Part shown: in pieces, positions 31,336 through 39,078 of the stretch
Position numbering within the stretch: position 1 is the stretch's first letter
Layout: each line of letters starts with the position of its first letter
From: Streptomyces narbonensis
GTDB lineage: Bacteria > Actinomycetota > Actinomycetes > Streptomycetales > Streptomycetaceae
Assembly: GCF_014649015.1 (NCBI RefSeq)
Contig: NZ_BMSF01000016.1
Span: forward strand, 94,331 to 158,330
Direction: 5' to 3'
DNA: 64,000 nucleotides
The notes under the pieces: model-generated
Told to the model about the DNA's origin: nothing
The model's database searches: none
Seen by the model: the letters and a program-made list of their open reading frames with translations, nothing else
Made by a program: the position numbers and the translations under genes

Positions 31336-32820
31336 CTACCAGTTGGCGGGGGCGTAGTCCTTCAGGAAGCAGCCGTAGAGGTCCTCGCCGGCCTCGCCGC
31401 GCACGACCGGGTCGTAGACCCGGGCGGCGCCGTCGACCAGGTCGAGCGGGGCGTGGAAGCCCTCCTCGGCCAGGCGCAGCTTGTCGAAGTGCGGACGCTC
31501 GTCGGTGATCCAGCCGGTGTCGACCGAGGTCATGAGGATGCCGTCGGTCTGGAACATCTCCTGGCCGCTGGTCCGCGTCACCATGTTCATCGCGGCCTTC
31601 GCCGCGTTGGTGTTCGGGTGCCCGGCGCCCTTGTATCCGCGGCTGAATACGCCCTCCATCGCCGAGACGTTGACGACGTAGGCGCGCCCGCTGGCCGCCT
31701 TCTTGGCGGCCTCGGCCATCGCCGGGCGGAGCTTGCTGATCAGGATGAACGGCGCCGTGTAGTTGCAGAGCTGGGTCTCCAGGAGCTCCACCGGGGAGAT
31801 CTGCTCGATGCTCTGCACCCACGTGTTGCTCTCGACAACGTCCGGAACCAGGCCGCCGGCGTCGATCGCGGTGCCGTCGAGGTGCTTGGCGATGGTGGCG
31901 TTGCCCGCGACGAGCGCGAGGTCCGCGACCTGCTGGGCCTCCAGGCCGCGCACGCCCGCGGGCAGCGACGAGCCGCCGACGAGCTCGCCGACCGCGCCGG
32001 AGTTGAAGGCGCCGATGACGTGGTGGGCGGGGAGCTCGCCCGCGGGCAGCGGGGCGTTCTCGCCGTCGACCAGGGCGGCGTAGGCGGAGGGCAGGCGGCG
32101 CACGGTCTGCGTCGCGTTGTTGATGAGGATGTCCAGGGGCCCCGCCTCGGCCATCTGGTCGGCGAGGGCCACGGCCTGCGCCGGGTCGCGCAGGTCGATG
32201 CCGACGACCTCCAGGCGGTGCATCCAGTCCGCGGAGTCGTCCATGGCCTTGAAGCGGCGGATGGCGTCCTTCGGGAAGCGGGTGGTGATCGTCGTGTGGG
32301 CACCGTCGCGGAGCAGCCGCAGCGCGATGTACATGCCGATCTTGGCCCGGCCGCCGGTGAGCAGCGCGCGCTTGCCGGTGAGGTCCGCGCTCGCCTCGCG
32401 CTTGGCCCGGTTGAGCGTCGCGCACGGCTGGCAGAGCTGGTGGTAGAAGTAGTCGACCTCGACGAAGCGCGTCTTGCAGACGTAGCAGGAGCGCGGACGC
32501 TGGAGTATCCCCGCGATCCGCCCCTCCTCCGTGATCGAGGAGGGCAGGATGCCCTCGGTCTCGTCGTCGATGCGCTGCGCGGAGCCGGTGGCCGTGGCCT
32601 CGGTGACCGCCTTGTCGTTGGCGGTCTTGGCGGCCCGGCGCTCCTGGCGGCGGCGCTGCTTCACGGTCCGGTAGATGCCGGCGGTGGCGCGCCGGACCAT
32701 GATCGCGTCCGGGTGGTCGACGTCCAGCGTGTCGAGCTCGTCGAGGACGCTCAGGCAGACGGCCAGGCGCTCGGGGTCGACGCCCGGCCCGTAGTCCTGG
32801 GTTTCTTCGGTCACCGTCAT
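31336..32820 (-). CDS. SDR-family oxidoreductase with N-terminal cysteine knuckle
   Basis: 494 residues, long for a short-chain dehydrogenase. About 105 N-terminal residues are helical and basic; then CYVC (112-115) and CQPC (130-133) form a probable zinc site; the Rossmann domain starts at about 148 with ALLTGGRAKIGMYIA (a TGGxxKIG variant of the TGxxxGxG motif), LINNATQ in place of NNAG, and VNVSAMEG then HPNTNAAKAAMN, where the usual YxxxK is not intact. The substrate is unknown. A run of five hairpin repeats follows the stop. The missing Tyr suggests altered chemistry. Confidence 0.82.
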   Translation of the reverse strand: MTVTEETQDYGPGVDPERLAVCLSVLDELDTLDVDHPDAIMVRRATAGIYRTVKQRRRQERRAAKTANDKAVTEATATGSAQRIDDETEGILPSSITEEGRIAGILQRPRSCYVCKTRFVEVDYFYHQLCQPCATLNRAKREASADLTGKRALLTGGRAKIGMYIALRLLRDGAHTTITTRFPKDAIRRFKAMDDSADWMHRLEVVGIDLRDPAQAVALADQMAEAGPLDILINNATQTVRRLPSAYAALVDGENAPLPAGELPAHHVIGAFNSGAVGELVGGSSLPAGVRGLEAQQVADLALVAGNATIAKHLDGTAIDAGGLVPDVVESNTWVQSIEQISPVELLETQLCNYTAPFILISKLRPAMAEAAKKAASGRAYVVNVSAMEGVFSRGYKGAGHPNTNAAKAAMNMVTRTSGQEMFQTDGILMTSVDTGWITDERPHFDKLRLAEEGFHAPLDLVDGAARVYDPVVRGEAGEDLYGCFLKDYAPANW

Positions 32821-32880
32821 GGCCTTCGGGATCCTCGTTCGCTCGTACGTCGCCGTTCGCGGGCTTTCAAAGACCCAACT

Positions 32881-33606
32881 TTACGGAGCGGGGGGCCGCC
32901 CCTCCAAACCCGTTCGGGGGGCGTGGTCGAAGACACAGTCCCCGCACAGTCCGCCGCCGGGACACCGGTAGTAGAGGCAGCAGCTGGAGCGGCGCAGCCG
33001 GGAGCCGCGGACCGTGCCGGCGAGGTCCGGGTGGTCGAGGAGCCCGGAGACGAGGACGGCGGCCCGCTCGGCGACCTCCGGCCGGTCCCTGGCGCGCGCC
33101 CAGCGGGTCAGCTCACGCAGGGCTCCGGCGAGGGCGGAGCCGGCGTTCCCCCAGAGGAGCCGGGGCGAGATCCGGCCGTCGCGGCGCAGCGCAGCGTGCA
33201 GCGGGACGAGGTGGGCCTCCAGGACGGCCTCGCGGAGGGCGTCGACGGTGCCGGGACGGGTCTCCGAACCGGACCACCACAGGTCGTCGGGTGAGGTCAG
33301 GGCCCCGTCCCAGTGCAGCTCGCCGGGGGCGAGGCCGGGGAAGGCGCCGTACAGCGCGGCCGGCCCGAGCGCGGTCGACCAGAGCCTGGCCGCGAGCCCG
33401 AGGTGGGCGACGGAGGCCCCGACCCGCCGCTCGGGGGCCCTCAGCCGGGCGGCGACCCGGTCCACGCGCGCGGAGAGGGGCCCGTCCTCCCCCGCGTACA
33501 CCAGGGCGAGCGGCCGGTGCTCCCCTCCGGCCCCCGGCGCGGCGGTCCGCAGCGCGAAGAATCCGCCCACGGATCCGCTCTCGACGAGATCCAGCTCTGC
33601 TCCCAC
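32881..33606 (-). CDS. FhuF-type (2Fe-2S) protein
   Basis: 241 residues from GTG 33606. The C-terminus has the FhuF cluster motif, RRSSCCLYYRCPGGGLCGDC, with Cys-Cys, spacing and CxxC as in FhuF ferric-siderophore reductases. The N-terminal part (GGFFALRTA, LRAPERRVGASVAHLGLAARLW) is the usual variable helical domain. It probably reduces iron in siderophores in the cytoplasm. No siderophore genes are nearby, so it acts alone or serves uptake systems elsewhere. Confidence 0.82.
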   Translation of the reverse strand: MGAELDLVESGSVGGFFALRTAAPGAGGEHRPLALVYAGEDGPLSARVDRVAARLRAPERRVGASVAHLGLAARLWSTALGPAALYGAFPGLAPGELHWDGALTSPDDLWWSGSETRPGTVDALREAVLEAHLVPLHAALRRDGRISPRLLWGNAGSALAGALRELTRWARARDRPEVAERAAVLVSGLLDHPDLAGTVRGSRLRRSSCCLYYRCPGGGLCGDCVFDHAPRTGLEGRPPAP

Positions 33607-33637
33607 GCGTCTGCCCCCGGCTTCCTCGTCTTCGTGT

Positions 33638-33668
33638 CCCGGTGTACCCGTGTCCCGGTGTCCCGGGG
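33638..33668. repeat. Short direct repeats of GTGTCCCGG
   Basis: GTGTCCCGGTGT occurs twice with partial copies between and after (31 bases) in the divergent promoter region between the FhuF-type gene and the DMT transporter. No function is apparent. Confidence 0.5.
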
Positions 33669-33863
33669 GCGGGTCCTGCCCGCCCGTCCATGATTCTTCC
33701 GCACCGAGAACCGGGTGCCGGAATGATCCCGTTCCACCCCTTCCGACCTGCGGGTGCGTACATCTCCGGTCGTACGCGCACGCCGTGTACTGCGACGGCG
33801 GTACCACTCGAAGCGTTCCCTGGTACGACGCCGAATCCGCCCGGAAGAGAGATCGTGGAAGGT

Positions 33864-34973
33864 ATGAGCCCACTCCTGCTGTCCGTGCTCCTGTCCCTGG
33901 TCTCGGCGGTCGCCTACGCTGCCGCCGCGATCGTGCAGGAGCGGGTCGCGGCCTCCGCCGCCGGTCCGCGCTACGCGCCGCTGCGCAGCCCGGCGTGGTG
34001 GGTGTCCGTCCTGCTCAACGGTCTCGGCGCGACCCTGCACGTGGCCGCGCTCGCTTACGGTCCGCTGAGCCTGGTCCAGCCGCTGGGCGCGCTCACGATC
34101 GTCTTCGCACTGCCCATGGCTGCCCTCTTCGTCGGCCGCAAGGCGGGGCGGCGGGCCTGGCGGGGCGCCCTCATGGCCGCGGTCGGCCTCGCCGGCCTGC
34201 TGAGCCTGACGAACGGCTCCGACGCGCAGTCGCTCGCCGACGGGGAGCGGTGGCTGCTCGCGGCCGGCACGGCCGTCGTGGTGGCCGTCCTGTTCACGGC
34301 GGCGCACCTGGTGGGCCGGTCCGTGCTGCGCAGCGTGATCCTGGCCGCCGCGGCCGGCGTCTCCTTCGGCATGGCCTCGGTCTTCACCAAGTCCGTGGCC
34401 GAGGAGTGGACCTCCGGTGCGCCCCTCGCCGAATGGACGGGCCTGCTCGTGCTCTCGGCGCTCGCCGTGACCGGACTGCTCCTCTCGCAGGCCTCGTACC
34501 GGGGCGCGGGGCTGGCAGCCCCGCTCGCCACGGTCACCGTGGTGAACCCGGTGGTCGCGGCGGCCGTGGGCCTCACGCTCTTCGGCGAGAGCTTCCGCTA
34601 CGGCACGGCGGGCACCGTCGCCGCGCTGATCTGCGGCGCGGTAGCGGCCGGCGGGCTGGTCCAGCTCACCCTCGACCGCATGACGGTCCCGCCGGAGACC
34701 CTGCCGGTGTCGGATCCGGAGTCATCGGCCCCGCCGCGCTCCTCGGCGCAGGCGCAGACGCCGGCGCCGAGGAAGTTGAAGGCGAGGTCGGCCCCGCCGC
34801 GCTCCTCGGCGCAGACGCCGGCGCCGACCTCGCCTTCAACTTCGAAGTCGCCGTCAGATGGAGACGCCCCGCGCCCTGAGGTAGGCCAGCGGATCGATGT
34901 CGGAGCCGTACCCGGGACCCGTCCGCACCTCGAAGTGGAGATGCGGTCCCGAGCTGTTGCCGGTCGACCCTGA
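33864..34973 (+). CDS. DMT/EamA-type transporter with extended repeat tail
   Basis: 369 residues. Ten helices in two EamA-like halves span about 1-285 (SLVQPLGALTIVFALPMAAL; YRGAGLAAPLATVTVVNPVV). The remaining 80 residues are low-complexity (SAPPRSSAQAQTPAPRKLKA, then another APPRSSAQTPAP) and run 120 bases into the 3' end of the convergent Rpf/M23 gene. The tail is coded by a direct and inverted repeat, so it is probably a recent extension. GGAAGGT precedes the ATG. The substrate is unknown. Confidence 0.8.
   Translation: MSPLLLSVLLSLVSAVAYAAAAIVQERVAASAAGPRYAPLRSPAWWVSVLLNGLGATLHVAALAYGPLSLVQPLGALTIVFALPMAALFVGRKAGRRAWRGALMAAVGLAGLLSLTNGSDAQSLADGERWLLAAGTAVVVAVLFTAAHLVGRSVLRSVILAAAAGVSFGMASVFTKSVAEEWTSGAPLAEWTGLLVLSALAVTGLLLSQASYRGAGLAAPLATVTVVNPVVAAAVGLTLFGESFRYGTAGTVAALICGAVAAGGLVQLTLDRMTVPPETLPVSDPESSAPPRSSAQAQTPAPRKLKARSAPPRSSAQTPAPTSPSTSKSPSDGDAPRPEVGQRIDVGAVPGTRPHLEVEMRSRAVAGRP
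34772..34843. repeat. 20-bp perfect inverted repeat within a duplicated segment
   Basis: GAAGTTGAAGGCGAGGTCGG (34772-34791) and its exact complement (34824-34843) flank 32 bases. The loop and the bases before it share a direct repeat (CCCCGCCGCGCTCCTCGGCG). The structure lies between convergent genes and may be their terminator, while still being read as codons of the DMT tail. Confidence 0.85.
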
Positions 34974-36266
34974 GCGTCCGATGCGCTGGCCGCCCTGGAC
35001 CCGCTGCCCCTCGCGGACGGCGAGCGCGGAGAGGTGCGCGTACTGGCTGTAGCGGCCGTCCTCGTGGCGCAGGACGACCTGGTAGCCGTACGCGCCGCCC
35101 CAGCCCGCGGAGACGACCCGCGCGTCGGCGACGGCCTTGACGGAGGTGCCGGTGGGGACGGGGAAGTCGACTCCGGTGTGGTAGCCGCTGGACCAGGAGG
35201 AGCCGCGGGTGCCGTAGCTGGTGCCGATGCCGGCGGCGATGGGAGCGGAGTACCGGTCCTTGTCCGGCGCGGCGGCGGGCCGTGGCTTGGACGCGGGCCG
35301 GCTGACGGGCTTGGCCTTGGTCTTGGCGGGCGGTTTGGCCGCGGGCTTGGCGGGAGGCTTGGTGACCGGCTTGGGCGCGGCTTCGGGGACGGCCGTGCTC
35401 CGGGAGGCCGGAGGTTTGGTGGCCGGGGCCTTGGTGGCCGGGGCCTTCGCCGCGGGAGTCTTCACGGGAGGCGCCTTCACGACCGGGCGCTTCGAAGGGG
35501 CGGCCTTCACCGGCGGCTTGGCGGCCTGCGCGACGCGCGGAGGCGCCTCGGCGGCCTTGGTCGGCTCGGCCGCCGGCTTCTTCGGTGCGGCGATGCGCAG
35601 GGTGAGCCGCTGGCCGGGGTGGATCAGGTCGGGGTCGTCGCCGATGACCGGCCGGTTCGACTCGTACAGCCGCTTCCAGCCGCCCTGGACGCGCTCCTCG
35701 CGGGCGATCTTCGAGAGGGAGTCGCCGGGCGTGACCGTGTACATCTCGCGGATCGTCGGCACGGTGGTGGGATCGGCACGTCGGGTGGGAGCCTTCTCGG
35801 GTAAGGCGCGCTGGCCCGGCAGGGAGGCGGTCCGTGGCGCGTTCGCGCCGGTGGACGAGCTCTTCGCCGTGATGGCAGGGGCCTCACCGCCCAGGGCGAG
35901 GCCGGCGCGCGGCCCGCACGAGGGCCAGGCGCCGGGCCCCTGGCCCTTGAGGACGCGCTCGGCGATCGCGATCTGCTGGTCCTTGGAGGCGAGGTCGGCG
36001 CGCGGCGCGAAGTGCGTGCCGCCGTAGCTCTCCCAGGTTGACTGGCTGAACTGGAGGCCGCCGAAGTAGCCGTTCCCGGTGTTGATGTGCCAGCTGGAGG
36101 AGGATTCGCAGGCCGCGACCTTCTCCCAGACGTCCAGCGAGGCGGCCTGCACGGCTCCCGCGCCGATCAGCGGGAGCGCCATGCCGGCGCCTCCGGCGGT
36201 GACGGTGAGCGAGGCACGGTTGATCCGGCTCGGCTGGTGGCGGCGGTGACGTCCGCGTACGGCCAT
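34854..36266 (-). CDS. Secreted Rpf-LysM-M23 cell-wall enzyme
   Basis: 470 residues from ATG 36266 (AAGGGGGG upstream). A signal peptide (about 1-42) is followed by an Rpf/transglycosylase-like domain (42-120; SLDVWEKVAACESSSSWHIN with catalytic Glu54; GYFGGLQFSQSTWESYGG), a LysM domain (about 177-225; YTVTPGDSLSKIAREE), a Lys/Pro/Ala linker of about 120 residues with KAPATKAPATKPPA repeats, and an M23 endopeptidase (about 345-470; GYHTGVDFPVP and HLHFEV zinc ligands). It combines glycan-cutting and peptide-cutting activities, as in resuscitation-promoting wall hydrolases of Streptomyces. Confidence 0.92.
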   Translation of the reverse strand: MAVRGRHRRHQPSRINRASLTVTAGGAGMALPLIGAGAVQAASLDVWEKVAACESSSSWHINTGNGYFGGLQFSQSTWESYGGTHFAPRADLASKDQQIAIAERVLKGQGPGAWPSCGPRAGLALGGEAPAITAKSSSTGANAPRTASLPGQRALPEKAPTRRADPTTVPTIREMYTVTPGDSLSKIAREERVQGGWKRLYESNRPVIGDDPDLIHPGQRLTLRIAAPKKPAAEPTKAAEAPPRVAQAAKPPVKAAPSKRPVVKAPPVKTPAAKAPATKAPATKPPASRSTAVPEAAPKPVTKPPAKPAAKPPAKTKAKPVSRPASKPRPAAAPDKDRYSAPIAAGIGTSYGTRGSSWSSGYHTGVDFPVPTGTSVKAVADARVVSAGWGGAYGYQVVLRHEDGRYSQYAHLSALAVREGQRVQGGQRIGRSGSTGNSSGPHLHFEVRTGPGYGSDIDPLAYLRARGVSI

Positions 36267-36298
36267 GGGCCCCCCTTGGAACACAGCGACAGCCGTCC

Positions 36299-36328
36299 AA
36301 GTTAGGGGTGGCGCACGCTCCGTGACAA
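36299..36328 (-). promoter_or_regulatory. Candidate promoter of the Rpf/M23 gene
   Basis: -35 TTGTCA (36328-36323) and -10 TAACTT (36304-36299) with an 18-base spacer, about 32 nt upstream of the start codon. The leader is too short for a ydaO-type (c-di-AMP) riboswitch, which controls rpfA in some Streptomyces. Confidence 0.45.
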
Positions 36329-36358
36329 GGGCGCGGGCGGAACCTCAAGCCCCTTCTG

Positions 36359-36565
36359 TCACCTTGCCGTTGACGGCGGGCGGTGCCCGGCGGGGCCCGG
36401 CTGGGGCTGAGGCTCTGGTTCCGGAACGGGTCCGCCGGGTTCGGGCACCGGGCTGGGCACGGGGTCCGGGGGCGCCGGTACGGGGTTGGGCGGGGGTACC
36501 GGCGGCGGGGAGGGCACGGGGGGCGGTACGGGCGAGGGCTGCGGGTCGGGGAAGGGGTGCGTCAT
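36359..36565 (-). CDS. Small proline-rich protein
   Basis: 68 residues from ATG 36565, with GAGAGG 6 nt upstream. More than half of the residues are proline (PDPQPSPVPPPVPSPPP and similar). There is no signal peptide or membrane helix. Streptomyces genomes contain similar short Pro-rich ORFs; whether it is translated is uncertain. Confidence 0.4.
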   Translation of the reverse strand: MTHPFPDPQPSPVPPPVPSPPPVPPPNPVPAPPDPVPSPVPEPGGPVPEPEPQPQPGPAGHRPPSTAR

Positions 36566-36651
36566 CACGGACCTCTCGGTCGTCGGGATCCTCCCTCCCC
36601 AGGGTGACCCGGCGGACGGGCTCGCGCCCGCCGGATCCCCTCTTTCGGGGG

Positions 36652-36996
36652 TCACCAGAGCTCGGGCGTGGCCTTGAGCTGGAGCTTCGCGGCGCGGGTG
36701 ACGTCCGCCGGGGGAACGGGGGCCTCGTCCGGATGGCGCTCGGCCCACTTGGCGGCGTACGGGCAGAGCGGCACGACGGGCACGCCCTCGCCGGCGGCGA
36801 TCGTGTAGAACTCGCGCACGAGCGCTCCGGCGATGCCCTTGCCCTCGTGCCCGTCCTCGACGATGGTGTGGACCGCCACGAGGGCGTGGGGTTCGGCATC
36901 GAGGACGAAGTAGACGACGACACCGACGTAGGTGTCCCCCTCGAACGCCTCCAGGCGCCCCTTCGACCGGTCGTCGCGGATCTTCAGCTCGGCCAT
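36652..36996 (-). CDS. Small GNAT-like N-acetyltransferase (NATD1/YjdJ type)
   Basis: 114 residues. The fold is the short GNAT form: FEGDTYVGVVVYFVLDA, HTIVEDGHEGKGIAGALVRE (acetyl-CoA loop GKGIAG) and VVPLCPYAAKWAERHPD (the CPY motif of this subfamily). The substrate is unknown. It starts 20 nt after the panD stop, so it may be read with panD. Confidence 0.85.
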   Translation of the reverse strand: MAELKIRDDRSKGRLEAFEGDTYVGVVVYFVLDAEPHALVAVHTIVEDGHEGKGIAGALVREFYTIAAGEGVPVVPLCPYAAKWAERHPDEAPVPPADVTRAAKLQLKATPELW

Positions 36997-37015
36997 GCGG
37001 TGCTTCTCCCTCGGC

Positions 37016-37441
37016 TCAGACCTGTGCGGGCACGGCGTGCGGGGCGCGGACCGTGTCACTCCCGGGAACGGGCGCGGAGGCGTCCTCCCCGAGCTCCACG
37101 ATGCGGTTGTCCGCGTCGACGTGCACGACGCGGGGCGTGAACGAGCGCGCTTCGGCGTCCTCGACCTGGGCGTAACTGATGAGGATCACGAGGTCGCCGG
37201 GGTGCACGAGGTGCGCGGCGGCGCCGTTGATCCCGATGACCCCGGAGCCGCGCTCGCCCTCGATGACGTAGGTCTCCAGCCGGGCCCCGTTGTCGATGTC
37301 GACGATGTGCACGAGCTCACCGGGCAGAAGATCGGCCGCCTCCATCAACTCGACGTCGACGGTGACCGACCCGACGTAGTGGAGATCGGCCTGGGTCACG
37401 GTGGCCCGGTGGATCTTGGACTTGAACATTGTACGTATCAT
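37016..37441 (-). CDS. panD: Aspartate 1-decarboxylase proenzyme
   Basis: 141 residues. MIRTMFKSKIHRATVTQADL and the self-processing site YVGSVTVD (cleavage between Gly24 and Ser25 makes the pyruvoyl group) identify PanD, which makes beta-alanine for pantothenate. GGINGAAAHLVHPGD-like segment reads GINGAAAHLVHPGDLVILIS. ATG 37441 is chosen by homology to the MIRTM start and AGGAG 7 nt upstream. The protein is slightly longer than usual at the C-terminus. No panC or panB lies next to it. Confidence 0.95.
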   Translation of the reverse strand: MIRTMFKSKIHRATVTQADLHYVGSVTVDVELMEAADLLPGELVHIVDIDNGARLETYVIEGERGSGVIGINGAAAHLVHPGDLVILISYAQVEDAEARSFTPRVVHVDADNRIVELGEDASAPVPGSDTVRAPHAVPAQV

Positions 37442-37950
37442 CGAGGCACTCCTGGACATAGGCTCCCTGCCTGCGTTTTTGCAGGTCAAGGGCTGTTTCC
37501 ACACCCTATAACGAGTCGCAGGTTCGGGCAGCTGTCCCCAGGTTTTTCAGGACTCATGCTGACCACTTGCTGACTTTCCTGACGCATCATCAGGTAGCTG
37601 CGGAAGGTGTCGCCGCCCTCCAGAACGCCACCGAGACGACTTCGCAAGCCTACGCAGCACTCCCCCGCGCGTATCCGTGATCACCGTCACTCCGACGAAC
37701 TGCCAGCGGGTCCATGCCTGCCTACTTCCACGGGGAAGGCCTCCTGAGCATGACGGGGCTCGACGCGGCGTGGCGACGTAGCAGCGAGTCACGGCTCAGC
37801 AAAGCCAACGATTCTCATGACCATGGCCTCAGCCCGACCGGTGACCCTTCGGAACGACCCGCGGCGGGCGTCAAGGATCTTCGAAATCCGGCCAGAGCAG
37901 AGCGCAGCCCCACCCAGCGATCAGCCTCGGGCCAGCCTCAAGGAGCCCTC
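37442..37950. other. Lower-GC intergenic region at the edge of an element remnant
   Basis: About 510 bases between panD and an excisionase-like gene. Base composition is more mixed than in the flanks. No gene, tRNA or att-like repeat could be identified. Confidence 0.4.
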
Positions 37951-38208
37951 TTGCCCATGGAACCGCAGCCACACTCCACCGAAGGCCGCACTGACAACAA
38001 CCGATCACGCAGGCGCCAGCCCGTCGAGCCTGTCCTCATGGAAACTTCCGAAGTGGCCGCCATGCTCAGCATGTCCACCAGCTGGGTCTACCGGGAAGCA
38101 TCGAAACTAGGCCTCAAGGGGTACAAGCTCGGCCGGGGCAGGAACGCCAAGGTCCTGTACAAGAGGGCCGAGGTATGCAGGTGGCTGGAACAACAGAAGA
38201 TCCATTAA
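37951..38208 (+). CDS. AlpA/excisionase-like helix-turn-helix protein
   Basis: 85 residues. A polar N-terminus precedes a MerR-type HTH_17 domain: LMETSEVAAMLSMSTSWVYR, then KLGLKGYKLGRGRNAKVLYK and RAEVCRWLEQQKIH. TTG 37951 is 5 nt after AAGGAG; ATG 37957 in the same frame has an 11-nt spacing. Such proteins usually accompany the integrase of an actinomycete integrative element, but none follows. Codon usage is less GC-biased than in the neighbours, consistent with transfer. Confidence 0.7.
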   Translation: MPMEPQPHSTEGRTDNNRSRRRQPVEPVLMETSEVAAMLSMSTSWVYREASKLGLKGYKLGRGRNAKVLYKRAEVCRWLEQQKIH

Positions 38209-38271
38209 GGGACCATCTCCGCAGCTGCCAGAAACAGCTTTCTTGAACGTACCAGCGACAGAAAGGCACCG

Positions 38272-38556
38272 TTAGAGGCTGGACTTCATGGCTTTGATGC
38301 ACGCGGCGCGCGCGGCGACGGAGCGCTCTCGGGAGTACGCCTGCCCCAGGTTCATGCCGTCGTCATTCTGGATAGGTGGCTGCATCCATGCTTCGCTCAT
38401 GTGCATGCCGGCCTCGGAACGAGCGGCCGTAGGGCTCGGCGACCGCGGATGCCTCGATCTGGAGCCAGGCGTGGTGGAAAGCCATGCGAGCGAGGAGGCA
38501 ACTGACCTGGTCGGTGAGTTCCCGACGGGCATCGGGACGGGCTCGTCACGGTTCAT
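38272..38556 (-). pseudogene. Frameshifted remnant of a small gene
   Basis: After AAAGGAG a frame opens with MNRDEPVPMPV, but the coding-like signal then moves to another frame (RRELTDQVSCLLARMAFHHA and LQIEASAVAEPYGRSF), which has no start, and returns for the end (SEAWMQPPIQNDDGMNLGQA ... ARAACIKAMKSSL). This pattern suggests one former gene with at least two indels. No family is recognised. With the excisionase-like gene it marks a decayed mobile element. Confidence 0.4.
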
Positions 38557-38628
38557 CGCCTGCGGCTCCTTTCATGAGGGGCGGACATTCCGGTCGTCGC
38601 ACCGTTGAGTGCAGAGCGGGTGCGCTGG

Positions 38629-39078
38629 TCAGAGGTAGTGCTGGAGCAGGGTGGCCGCGTCGACGGTGCCGAGCAGGTGGGGCTTGTCCCCGTCGTAGTC
38701 GACGACCAGGACGACAGGGCGGCCGGCACGTTCCATGAGCGAGGCCATCTGGACCGGTGAGGCGTCGGGGCTGACGACGGCCGGCGCGGGCAGGCGCTTG
38801 GGCAGTACGTCGGCAAGGCGGAGCGAGGCGGCGCGTGCGCGGACGTCGGCGTCGAGCGACTCGCCCACGACGGCGGCGAGGAGCGGGTCGTCCCGTACGG
38901 CGTCGGGCAGGGCCGCCGCCAGGACTCGTGTTGCGGGGACGAGGGCCAAGGGGTGTCCGTCCTCGCTCACGACGACGAGTGCCGGGGCACGTTCGCGGAC
39001 CAGGAGTTCGGCTGCTTCGCGCAGGGTGGTGTCCAGGCGGACCGGGGTGCAGGGCCAGGTCAGGTCACGTGCGCGCAT
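38629..39078 (-). CDS. Two-CBS-domain protein
   Basis: 149 residues forming a tandem CBS pair: MRARDLTWPCTPVRLDTTLR with ERAPALVVVSEDGHPLALV, and ADVLPKRLPAPAVVSPDASP with ERAGRPVVLVVDYDGDKPHL. CBS pairs bind adenine nucleotides. Its start overlaps the 3' end of the antiporter gene by 14 bases, so it is co-translated and may act as the antiporter's sensor; that is inferred from the overlap. Confidence 0.88.
   Translation of the reverse strand: MRARDLTWPCTPVRLDTTLREAAELLVRERAPALVVVSEDGHPLALVPATRVLAAALPDAVRDDPLLAAVVGESLDADVRARAASLRLADVLPKRLPAPAVVSPDASPVQMASLMERAGRPVVLVVDYDGDKPHLLGTVDAATLLQHYL

Noticed and set aside
36267..36360. ydaO (c-di-AMP) riboswitch before the Rpf/LysM/M23 gene
   Set aside because: The likely promoter is only about 30 nt upstream of the start, and no ydaO core sequences are visible.
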